Source: Paenibacillus plantiphilus
GTDB lineage: Bacteria > Bacillota > Bacilli > Paenibacillales > Paenibacillaceae
Reading direction: 5' to 3'
DNA length: 64,000 nucleotides
Assembly: GCF_927798095.1 (NCBI RefSeq)
Contig: NZ_CAKMMF010000002.1
Span: 218,067 to 282,066 of the forward strand
Positions 44,917-53,350 of this stretch are shown here, one piece after another. How positions within the stretch are numbered: the stretch's first letter is position 1; every line of letters starts with the position of its first letter. The position numbers and the translations under genes were made by a program. The notes below the pieces were generated by a model that made no database searches, had not been told where the DNA came from, and saw only the letters and a list, made by a program, of their open reading frames with translations.

Positions 44917-46158
44917 TCAGTTCTCCACTCCGACGATCTCGCCAGCGAGCGAGGATGCCCGTTGGGCGTAGGGATGCTGGTGGCTATGGTCGGGCAGCTG
45001 AAATGGCGCAAACCTGAAATTTGACTGCACTGCAGCAACGCGCTCTCCAGCGCCAATAACGGTGACATCGCCATTCGGGCTGCCTATAACCGCACCATCC
45101 TCCACGTACGCACCTTCCCCCAGAATGACCCGTGACAAGCTGGCGTTCCGTCCGATGCGCGCATTGGGCATAATGATGCTCTCACGAATATCTGCCCCGC
45201 TTCCAATCGCAACATCGCCGAAAATAAAGGAGCGATTCACATTTCCTTCTACCGTACTGCCGGAATGGATATAGGAGTTCCGGACGTCCACTTGAGGACT
45301 GACATAGCTTTTGAACGAGCTTGTCCATCGACGTGTCTGGATCGGCCATACCTCCTCATCATGAGCTTCGCCGTCGATAATATCCATATGAGCTTCCCAT
45401 AGACTCTCCACTGTGCCGACATCGCGCCAATACCCATCGAATGGATGCGCCTGGAGCGTCATTCCACTGCGCAGCAAGCGAGGAATGATATCTTTGCCGA
45501 AGTCACGGCTGGAAGCATCGTCATTCCGATCCTCCAGCAGCACCTCGCGCAGATTCGCCCATCGGAACATATAGATCCCCATCGATGCAAGATTGCTCTC
45601 CGGCCGTCCAGGCTTCTCCACAAAGTCAACAATTCGATTGCTCTCATCTGTATTCATAATGCCGAACCGGCTCGCATCCTTCCATGGCACGCGCTTGACC
45701 GCAACCGTAGCCGCTGCGCCGCTGGCGATATGAGTCCTCAGCAGTTCATCATAATCCATCCGGTAAATATGGTCGCCTGACAAAATTAGCACATGCTCCG
45801 GTCCATGCCACTCGATATAATCCATGTTCTGATAAATGGCATCTGCTGTTCCTGCATAGCCCTCGCTGCTGATTCGACTTGACGGCAGCAGCGTAATATC
45901 GGCAGCGGCCTCGCTGTCCCTCATCTGCCACGCTGTCCCATCCCCGATATGCCGATGAAGCGACGATGCTTCATATTGCGTAAGCACGCCAATCGTGCCG
46001 ATGCCGGAGTTGACACAGTTGCTCAGCGTATAATCGATGATGCGGCAGCGGCCTCCGAACGGAACTGCCGGCTTCGCCATATTGGATGTTAACGGAGATA
46101 AGCGGCGGCCTTCTCCGCCGGCAAGCAGCATAGCCAAGCAAGTACGATTCTTTGTCAT
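44917..46158 (-). CDS. glgC: Glucose-1-phosphate adenylyltransferase
   Basis: A 413-residue nucleotidyltransferase. The N-terminal [26 protein letters not shown] is the ADP-glucose pyrophosphorylase signature; [10 protein letters not shown] and [17 protein letters not shown] are present; the C-terminal part is a left-handed beta-helix of hexapeptide repeats. It makes ADP-glucose for glycogen. No glgB, glgD, glgA or glgP is nearby, unlike the usual Bacillus operon; the left-facing neighbour is a neopullulanase that could act on the same polymer. Confidence 0.93.
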   Translation of the reverse strand: MTKNRTCLAMLLAGGEGRRLSPLTSNMAKPAVPFGGRCRIIDYTLSNCVNSGIGTIGVLTQYEASSLHRHIGDGTAWQMRDSEAAADITLLPSSRISSEGYAGTADAIYQNMDYIEWHGPEHVLILSGDHIYRMDYDELLRTHIASGAAATVAVKRVPWKDASRFGIMNTDESNRIVDFVEKPGRPESNLASMGIYMFRWANLREVLLEDRNDDASSRDFGKDIIPRLLRSGMTLQAHPFDGYWRDVGTVESLWEAHMDIIDGEAHDEEVWPIQTRRWTSSFKSYVSPQVDVRNSYIHSGSTVEGNVNRSFIFGDVAIGSGADIRESIIMPNARIGRNASLSRVILGEGAYVEDGAVIGSPNGDVTVIGAGERVAAVQSNFRFAPFQLPDHSHQHPYAQRASSLAGEIVGVEN

Positions 46159-46279
46159 TCCATATACCTCCCGGTGTCTATTGTAATAGGTTAATACACT
46201 CCCCGTTCAGCAATGAAACGACACCTAAAAATTTCCTTGTCCGCATCCGATTTCATGTGTCAACAATGCGCGGGTTGGG

Positions 46280-46358
46280 TATGGCGATGACGGTGCAGTG
46301 GTTGACCACCGTCATGTGACGCCAAGCACCGCGCGCCGGGAGCTGCGCGCGGTGCGGA
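46280..46358 (-). repeat. GC-rich dispersed repeat, copy B
   Basis: On the minus strand AGCTCCCGGCGCGCGGTG, then CATGACGGTGGTC, matching the unit at 36179-36266 and 24931-25001. It lies between glgC and the second neopullulanase gene. Confidence 0.65.
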
Positions 46359-46389
46359 AACAGACAGCCGGAACAAATCCTCGGCAGCA

Positions 46390-48138
46390 TTATAAATGAC
46401 GATGGAGAATGCGGTATCCGTATGGCTCCAGCTCCACACGCTGCTCTCCGTCCGTCACCGGGACATGGTCGCCGGTCAGCGCGTCCTTCCAGTCATCGGT
46501 ATTCATCGCGTGTGAAAGCACGGCATGCTCACCGGTATTGTTCATCCAGATCGTGAAGTGCTCGCCCTCGCCCAATCGCTCATAGATCAGCCGCCCATTG
46601 TCATCCTCCGCTTGGAGGAAACGGAACCGTCCGCTTCGAAGGACCGGATGCTCCTTGCGCAGATCAATGAGCAGCTTGTAAAAGTCGTACAGCTCGCGAT
46701 CCTGCCCCTCCTCCTCCCAAACCATGCATACACGGCAATCGGGATCGTCACCGCCCTTCAATCCGATCTCATCACCGTAGAAAATACAGGGTGTGCCAAT
46801 ATAGGTCAGCAGGAATACGACAGCCAGCTTCAGCCGCTGCTTATTCTCTCCGACTCGCGTCAGAACGCGGGCGGTGTCATGGCTTGACAGCACGTTGAAG
46901 ATGACCTCATTCGTCTGCTGCGGGTAACGCATCAGCAAATTATTCATCTGCTCTGCAAATTCACGCCCGCTCACATCGTCAGAGGTGAAGAAGCCCATCA
47001 CTTTGTTCGCGAATGGATAGTTCATGACTGAGTCGAACTGGTCGCCCAGCAGCCACATCCGCGAATCGCTCCACACTTCACCGATGATGTAGGCATCGGG
47101 CTTCGCTCCCTTGACCGTTTTGCGGAAATCGCGCCAGAAGTGATGATCCACCTCATTGGCTACATCCAGCCGCCAGCCGTCGATATCCGTATCCTCAATC
47201 CACTTCTTGGCTACATCGAGCAAATATTCCTTCACCTCGGGGTTGGACGTATTCAGCTTGGGCATATGCCCAAAGAAGCCGAATGTATCATAGGTCGCCC
47301 CGCCGTCCTCCTTCACCTCAACGGGATAGGAGCGGATATGGAACCAGTCGGCATATCGGGATGCCTCTCCGTTCCTCACAACATCCTGAAAGTGCGGGAA
47401 CTGCTCGCTTGTATGGTTGAACACAGCGTCCAGCACGACGCGAATGCCGCGTTCGTGGCATTCCTGCACCAGCTTGCGCAGCAGCTCCGCATCACCGAAA
47501 TGAGGGTCAATCTTGCGGTAGTCTATCGTATCGTATTTGTGATTGGAGGGCGATTCAAATATCGGTGTCAAATACAGCGCGGTAATGCCAAGGTCCGTCA
47601 AATGATCCAGCTTGTCAATCACGCCTTGCAAATCGCCGCCAAAATAATTGTCATGCGTAGGCGGCGAGCCCCAATCCGCAATCTCCTCCGGGTTCAGTTT
47701 ATCGTTGCCGTTTGCGAAGCGGTCAGGCATAATTTGATAGAAGACCGCTTCCTTGGCCCACTCCGGAGCGGTGAAGATATCAATCTCATGCAGGTACGGA
47801 AATTCATAATAGCCGCCTGCCGGATGAGGCTGCTCCCCATAAATTCCGGATTCTGTCATGTATACAGCCTCATCCCCGCTGCGCAGGCGAAACCCATAGG
47901 AGAACCGTTTGTATTGCGGCCGGACGGCGGTCTCCCAATAGTCGTAATAACGATCAGCAGCCACCTTCTCCATCGGGATATCCTCATGATGCTGATCCCA
48001 ATCGTATTTGTCCCCTGTAATCGCCGTAACTTCCTCGACATCATCCCGTTTGGTCTGCACTCTAAGATGGATGGTGTCCTTGTCATACGCATAAGCCCAA
48101 TTGCTTCTTGGCGAGTGGTGGAAACATTCTATAAACAT
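46390..48138 (-). CDS. Neopullulanase / cyclomaltodextrinase-type GH13 enzyme, paralogue
   Basis: A 582-residue GH13 subfamily 20 enzyme, paralogous to the one at 2145-3914 over its whole length. CBM34-like N-domain (HHSPRSNWAYAYDKDTIHL), barrel with nucleophile Asp325, acid/base Glu354 and stabiliser Asp421. No signal peptide. AAAGGAG lies ten bases before the ATG. Not preceded by a LacI-type site that I can see, unlike the malR-like locus. Having two such enzymes suggests different substrate lengths or conditions (inference). Confidence 0.93.
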   Translation of the reverse strand: MFIECFHHSPRSNWAYAYDKDTIHLRVQTKRDDVEEVTAITGDKYDWDQHHEDIPMEKVAADRYYDYWETAVRPQYKRFSYGFRLRSGDEAVYMTESGIYGEQPHPAGGYYEFPYLHEIDIFTAPEWAKEAVFYQIMPDRFANGNDKLNPEEIADWGSPPTHDNYFGGDLQGVIDKLDHLTDLGITALYLTPIFESPSNHKYDTIDYRKIDPHFGDAELLRKLVQECHERGIRVVLDAVFNHTSEQFPHFQDVVRNGEASRYADWFHIRSYPVEVKEDGGATYDTFGFFGHMPKLNTSNPEVKEYLLDVAKKWIEDTDIDGWRLDVANEVDHHFWRDFRKTVKGAKPDAYIIGEVWSDSRMWLLGDQFDSVMNYPFANKVMGFFTSDDVSGREFAEQMNNLLMRYPQQTNEVIFNVLSSHDTARVLTRVGENKQRLKLAVVFLLTYIGTPCIFYGDEIGLKGGDDPDCRVCMVWEEEGQDRELYDFYKLLIDLRKEHPVLRSGRFRFLQAEDDNGRLIYERLGEGEHFTIWMNNTGEHAVLSHAMNTDDWKDALTGDHVPVTDGEQRVELEPYGYRILHRHL

Positions 48139-48240
48139 GGCTCTCCAACTCCTTTATCCCTCTATCCGCCATCCGTTATGCGGTTATATGGAATATACAC
48201 CGGACAAACGCGCAGTGAATCGAGATATTTAATTGCGCTT

Positions 48241-48267
48241 GTTTCAAAAAGGGAAACGGGTGGGTAA
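48241..48267 (+). promoter_or_regulatory. Putative sigma-B-type promoter
   Basis: GTTTCA (48241-48246), 15 bases, GGGTAA (48262-48267), close to the GTTTAA/GGGTAT pattern of general stress promoters, 58 bases before a YflT-like stress gene. Spacer is slightly long. Confidence 0.45.
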
Positions 48268-48325
48268 GAACAGACTAGCCTCACTTGGCAAATCCAAATT
48301 GAAATGGAATGCGGAGGGATTTAGG

Positions 48326-48661
48326 ATGGAACAAATGAAACCGAGTGTTCAAATTGTGACCACTGCCATGGATGCGCTGCATGCTGTGCGGGAGCTTAAC
48401 AGAAGAGGATACAAGCAGGATGACATATACGTACTCGCCCATGACAGTGAGCAGACCAAGGAGCTGGCGGATGCCACTGATGCCAATCAGATCAGTATGA
48501 CCGAGGAAGGTGTACTGAACTCCGTTGCCAATGTGTTCCGCTCGCGGGGTGAAGAAATTCGTTCGAAGCTCCAGTCTATCGGTATCACCGAGACGGAAGC
48601 CGAACGCTATGAAGAGGAGCTTGATCAAGGCCGTGTGCTTGTCATTACGCATAACCATTAA
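48326..48661 (+). CDS. General stress protein, YflT/GSP17M-like
   Basis: A 111-residue cytosolic protein matching the heat-induced stress protein YflT domain: VTTAMDALHAVRELNRRGYK, DIYVLAHDSEQTKELADAT, and the acidic C-terminal EAERYEEELDQGRVLVIT. In Bacillus, relatives belong to the sigma-B regulon. Biochemical function unknown. GGAGGG precedes the ATG. Divergent from the second neopullulanase. Confidence 0.85.
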   Translation: MEQMKPSVQIVTTAMDALHAVRELNRRGYKQDDIYVLAHDSEQTKELADATDANQISMTEEGVLNSVANVFRSRGEEIRSKLQSIGITETEAERYEEELDQGRVLVITHNH

Positions 48662-48791
48662 CCGGAAACCGAAACCGAAGCTATCCATCATGCGTTAAGG
48701 TCGTTACCCTCCAGGGTATACGGCCTGTTCGCATGTTGTTATCATTGTTTCCCCTAATTCCATGATGCTGGTATCAAGTGAGGAGCGAGAA

Positions 48792-51700
48792 ATGAAGATC
48801 AAGACAAAGCTAATGATCAGTTTTTTTGTAATGATATTTCTCCTGCTGGCTATTTCAGTGGCAGGCTTGAACAACTTTTCGCTTCTGGGCGATAAGCTCG
48901 ACGAGGTATATGAGAACCGCTATCAGAAGCTGATGATCGCTTACGATATCCGCGGCAATGTGAACGATACAGCCAAAGGGCTGGCCAATGTGCTCACAGT
49001 TCCGACAACAGAGGTACTAATGAAGAATGAGACGCTTCTAGTCGTAGGCCCTCAAGGCGCTCATGATTATATGACGCAGCTTAGCAGCCTCGTCTCTACA
49101 GATGCGGAGAGGACGATTCTGCGCGAGCTTGAACGAAGCATGAATCAATTCACCGGATTTACAGATCAAGTCGTCCAGTTGATCCGGGACGGCAAGGGAG
49201 CAGCTGCCGTCAACCTTCGCGAAAGCGAGGGGCTGCGTTATCAGGAGGAGACGATTTCGCTTATCGATGATCTTACAGCGTATCACCGTCAAGCGATGGA
49301 CACTGCTGTATCGGAAGCGACAGATACGAATCAGAACACGCGCATATTAATGATTGGAACAACGATTATCGGACTCCTCCTCGGCCTTGCTACTATGCTG
49401 TGGAATTTGACAGGTGTTACACGCGGCTTGAACGGACTGTCCGAGCTGATTGAATCCTTTGCGAAGGGGACACTGGCCCGAATCAATCGCGAGAAGATCA
49501 CGACTCCTGATGAATTCGGCGCAGTTGCCAGTGCATTCTACTTGCTTGCAGACGATCTGTCTCACAAAACAGCGATCGAACAAGCCTACAACAAGAAGGT
49601 AGAGGATGAGAACTGGGTCAAATCCAATACGTCTGCCATCTCTCTTGAGCTGCAAAGCGAGCAGGATCTCAGGCTGCTCAGCCAAACCTTCATCGATCGG
49701 CTCGTGCCGCTTGTCGGTGCAATATACGCCGGACTATATGTGCGGGAAGGGCTTGGCGAAGACAATCGCCTCAAGCTCCACGGCTCATATGCGACGTATG
49801 ATGAGCATTTGTTCGAGCAGTCCTTTGCCTTGGGCGAGGGTCTGGTCGGTCAGTGCGCACGCGGCCACGATATGATCGAGATTACGGATTTGCCGCCGTC
49901 CTATGTGAAGCTCCGCTCAGGAATAGGCGAAGCCGTCCCAGGATCGCTGCTGCTGCTGCCGGTTATGTATCAGTCCCGCCAGCTCGCTGTTATCGAGCTT
50001 GCTTCCATGGAGCCATTCAGCGCCACGCATCGCGAGCTGCTGCGCGGGCTTGCCGAGAACTGCGGCATTATCCTCAACAATCTGTTCGGAAGAATGCGGA
50101 TAGAAGAGCTGCTGCGCGAGTCGCAGGCACTTGGCGAGGAGCTGCAGGTTCAATCGGAGGAGCTTGTATCCCAGCAGGAAGAGCTGCGCAGCTCTAATGA
50201 ACGTCTGGAGGAGCAGACGAGCACGCTCAAGAAATCGGAGGAGCTGCTTCAGAGCCAGCAGGAAGAGCTGGAGCAGAGCAATGAGGAGCTGCTTCAGAAG
50301 ACGCATATGCTGGAACAGCAAATGCGCAAGACCGAGCAGAAGAATGAGCAGATCGAGCGAACGAAGATCGCACTGGAGAAGCAGACGGTGCAGCTCGCTC
50401 TCTCTTCCAAATATAAATCCGAGTTTCTCGCCAATATGTCCCATGAGCTGCGGACGCCGCTCAACAGCCTGCTGATCCTGTCACAGATGCTGATGGATAA
50501 CAAAGACGGCAATATGACGGGGAAACAGGTCGAATTCGCTTCGACGATCCATTCCTCTGGCGGTGATCTGCTCAAGCTCATCGATGAGATTCTCGATCTG
50601 TCGAAGATCGGCGCAGGCAAGATGAATCTCGTAACAGAGCGCGTGCCGCTCTCGGAACTGATAAATGCGCTGCGCAACGGCTTTCTGCCGATCAGCCAGC
50701 AGAAAGGGCTGCAATTCGAAATCACGATCCAGCAGGACGTGCCGGAAGAGCTGTACACAGACAGCCACCGCGTCAAGCAGGTGCTGAAGAACCTGCTGTC
50801 CAATGCGATTAAATTCACGGAATCCGGCTCCGTTCACCTCAATGTTCGTATCGAAGATTCGGATGCGGCCTCCGCAATTGCCGGCAAAGGCCGTATCCTT
50901 GCCTTTGAGGTGCGGGATACAGGCATCGGCATTCCGCAGGATAAGCAGGAGATGATATTCGAGGCCTTCCAGCAGGTGGATGGCTCAACCAGCCGGATCT
51001 ATGGCGGCACCGGACTTGGTCTGGCCATTAGCCGCGATCTGTCCGTCCTGCTTGGCGGCTCGCTCGCTGTCGAGAGCACCGAGGGAAGCGGCAGTCTGTT
51101 CACGCTGTTCCTGCCGGAATTCCATGTCGTCGAGACCGCTGGCGCGAACAATGCGCTGAGCGGCTCAGTCTCCATTCCCCAAAGTCTGGGCTATCAGATA
51201 GAGGAAGCGGCTATGCAAGCCGCGCCTTCCCTGCTTATGGGGGACACGGCTCCAAGGCAGCTGGAGCTGAGCCAGACAGGATCATTCGTCGAGGATGACC
51301 GTGACGGGATTGAGACTGGCGATCAGGTCGTGCTTATCATTGAGGACGACCTGCATTTTGTCCGCGTACTGCTCGATATTACCCGCTCCCGCGGCTTCAA
51401 GGGCATCGTCGCGATGCAGGGCGATGATGGGCTGGCCTATGCAAGAACGTATAAACCCGATGCGATTCTGCTCGATATTATGCTGCCGGTTATGGATGGC
51501 TGGTCGGTGCTTCATCATCTGAAGCATGACCCTGATACACGCCATATTCCGGTGCATGTAATCTCTGTTATGGAGGATGTCCAACAGGGTCTGGCTATGG
51601 GCGCAATCGCTTATCTCAAGAAGCCGGCTACGAAGGAGAAGCTGGATCAGCTGTTCCTGCAGATTGAGTCCTTCCTGAACCGCAATCTCAAGCATCTGCT

Positions 51701-52493
51701 CCTCGTCGAGGATGATGCTGTCCTGCGTACAAGCATTGTTGAGCTTGTCGGACACGACGATGTTGCCATCTCGGCTGTCTCAACGGGGCAGGAGGCGCTG
51801 TCGCTGCTTGCCTCCCAGCACTTCGACTGCATGGTGCTTGATCTTGGCCTGCCGGATATCAACGGCTTCGATCTGCTCGACGACATCCGACAGAACGAGG
51901 AGCTGCGCGACCTGCCGATCATTATCTACACAGGACGCGAGCTGGACAAGAAGGAAGAAATGCAGCTTCGCAAATATGCGGAGACGATTATTATTAAAGA
52001 TGTGAAATCGCCGGAACGGCTGCTTGATGAAACGACGCTGTTCCTGCATCGGGTTGTCGCAGAGCTGCCCGAGGAGAAGCGCAACGTGCTGCGCAAGCTG
52101 CATAGTGTGGAAGCGATTTTCGAAGGAAAAGCGATTCTGATCGTCGATGACGATATCCGCAACGTATTCGCGTTGTCCAGCGCATTGGAAGGCTATAATA
52201 TGAATATTCATTTTGCCGAGAACGGACTTGAAGCGCTGGATATGATGGAGAAGCATCCTGATATACAGCTCATTCTGATGGATATGATGATGCCGGAGAT
52301 GGATGGCTATGAGACGATGAGCCGCATCAGAATGATGCCGGAGTTCGAACGCCTCCCGATCATCGCCATTACAGCCAAAGCAATGAAGGAAGACCGCGAC
52401 AAATGCATTGAAGCCGGCGCCTCCGATTATATCGCCAAGCCGGTTAATATTGACCAACTGCTGTCATTGATGAGGGTGTGGTTGTATAAATAG
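48792..52493 (+). CDS. Hybrid histidine kinase with GAF, HisKA, HATPase and three receiver domains
   Basis: A 1233-residue membrane kinase. Order: TM1 (about 7-27), four-helix extracellular sensor, TM2 (about 185-205), HAMP-like region, GAF (about 290-430), Gln/Glu-rich coiled coil (430-535), HisKA with His551 (FLANMSHELRTPLNS), HATPase (GTGLGLAIS), then three receivers with Asp895, Asp1017 and Asp1164. Ends in LMRVWLYK. AGGAGCG precedes the ATG. It stands before cheR and a second hybrid kinase on the same strand. The stimulus is unknown; the sensor recalls chemoreceptor-type four-helix bundles. Confidence 0.93.
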   Translation: MKIKTKLMISFFVMIFLLLAISVAGLNNFSLLGDKLDEVYENRYQKLMIAYDIRGNVNDTAKGLANVLTVPTTEVLMKNETLLVVGPQGAHDYMTQLSSLVSTDAERTILRELERSMNQFTGFTDQVVQLIRDGKGAAAVNLRESEGLRYQEETISLIDDLTAYHRQAMDTAVSEATDTNQNTRILMIGTTIIGLLLGLATMLWNLTGVTRGLNGLSELIESFAKGTLARINREKITTPDEFGAVASAFYLLADDLSHKTAIEQAYNKKVEDENWVKSNTSAISLELQSEQDLRLLSQTFIDRLVPLVGAIYAGLYVREGLGEDNRLKLHGSYATYDEHLFEQSFALGEGLVGQCARGHDMIEITDLPPSYVKLRSGIGEAVPGSLLLLPVMYQSRQLAVIELASMEPFSATHRELLRGLAENCGIILNNLFGRMRIEELLRESQALGEELQVQSEELVSQQEELRSSNERLEEQTSTLKKSEELLQSQQEELEQSNEELLQKTHMLEQQMRKTEQKNEQIERTKIALEKQTVQLALSSKYKSEFLANMSHELRTPLNSLLILSQMLMDNKDGNMTGKQVEFASTIHSSGGDLLKLIDEILDLSKIGAGKMNLVTERVPLSELINALRNGFLPISQQKGLQFEITIQQDVPEELYTDSHRVKQVLKNLLSNAIKFTESGSVHLNVRIEDSDAASAIAGKGRILAFEVRDTGIGIPQDKQEMIFEAFQQVDGSTSRIYGGTGLGLAISRDLSVLLGGSLAVESTEGSGSLFTLFLPEFHVVETAGANNALSGSVSIPQSLGYQIEEAAMQAAPSLLMGDTAPRQLELSQTGSFVEDDRDGIETGDQVVLIIEDDLHFVRVLLDITRSRGFKGIVAMQGDDGLAYARTYKPDAILLDIMLPVMDGWSVLHHLKHDPDTRHIPVHVISVMEDVQQGLAMGAIAYLKKPATKEKLDQLFLQIESFLNRNLKHLLLVEDDAVLRTSIVELVGHDDVAISAVSTGQEALSLLASQHFDCMVLDLGLPDINGFDLLDDIRQNEELRDLPIIIYTGRELDKKEEMQLRKYAETIIIKDVKSPERLLDETTLFLHRVVAELPEEKRNVLRKLHSVEAIFEGKAILIVDDDIRNVFALSSALEGYNMNIHFAENGLEALDMMEKHPDIQLILMDMMMPEMDGYETMSRIRMMPEFERLPIIAITAKAMKEDRDKCIEAGASDYIAKPVNIDQLLSLMRVWLYK

Positions 52494-53331
52494 CCAAGAC
52501 ATACAAAGCGCAGCCGGGGAGCGAGAGCGAATCGAGATCGAGCTGCTCCTCGAAGGACTGTTCCAGCTGTATGGATATGATTTTCGCAATTATGCATTCT
52601 CTTCCGTAAGAAGGCGCATCTGGCATCGTGTCCACGCAGAAAGGCTGCCCACGATTACAGCGCTGCTGGAGCGCGTGCTGCATGACCGCAGCACGATGCT
52701 GAGACTGCTCTCGGATCTGACGATCCATGTCACGGAGATGTTCCGCGATCCTGCAATGTTTCGCTCCTTCCGCCAGCATGTCGTGCCGCTGCTGCGCACC
52801 TATCCGTTCATTCGGATCTGGCACGCAGGCTGCTCCACAGGCGAGGAGGTCTATTCCATGGCCATTCTGCTCAAGGAGGAAGGGCTCTACGACAAGGCGC
52901 GCATCTATGCCACCGATATGAACGAGCATGTGCTGGATTCCGCCCGGGGGGGCGTCTTCCCTATCGAGCGGATGCAGACCTTCACCCGCAACTACCTGGA
53001 GGCAGGCGGCAAGGAAGCATTCAGCCAATATTATACGGCCAAGTATGACTCCGCTCTTTTTCATTCGGAGCTTAAGTCGAATATCGTATTCGCGCAGCAT
53101 AATCTGGTCACCGATCGCTCCTTCAATGAGTTCAACGTGATCTTCTGCCGCAACGTTATGATCTATTTCAATAAAGAGCTGCAAAATCATGTTCACAGCC
53201 TGCTATACGAAAGTCTGAGCACCTTCGGCGTACTGGCGCTAGGTACGAAGGAATCGATCTCATTCACCCGCCATGCTGGCGCTTATGAGGAGCTGTGTCC
53301 GCAAAGCCGGCTGTATCGCAAAATCAAATAG
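52486..53331 (+). CDS. cheR: CheR-type protein-glutamate methyltransferase (non-canonical start)
   Basis: CheR methyltransferase of about 281 residues. The N-terminal CheR helical domain (EGLFQLYGYDFRNYAFSSVR, RRRIWHRVHAERL) is encoded from about 52534, and the SAM domain follows (GCSTGEEVYSMAI, NVIFCRNVMIYF). The frame opens at 52474, yet has no ATG, GTG or TTG until GTG at 52675, which would remove the N-domain. An ATA at 52486, overlapping the kinase stop, has GAGGGTG nine bases upstream and is my preferred start; translational coupling is likely. Alternatives: a frameshift from the kinase, or a sequencing error. No cheB is present. Confidence 0.75.
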   Translation: MNSQDIQSAAGERERIEIELLLEGLFQLYGYDFRNYAFSSVRRRIWHRVHAERLPTITALLERVLHDRSTMLRLLSDLTIHVTEMFRDPAMFRSFRQHVVPLLRTYPFIRIWHAGCSTGEEVYSMAILLKEEGLYDKARIYATDMNEHVLDSARGGVFPIERMQTFTRNYLEAGGKEAFSQYYTAKYDSALFHSELKSNIVFAQHNLVTDRSFNEFNVIFCRNVMIYFNKELQNHVHSLLYESLSTFGVLALGTKESISFTRHAGAYEELCPQSRLYRKIK

Positions 53332-53350
53332 GGGCAGGTGCAACAGCCAT

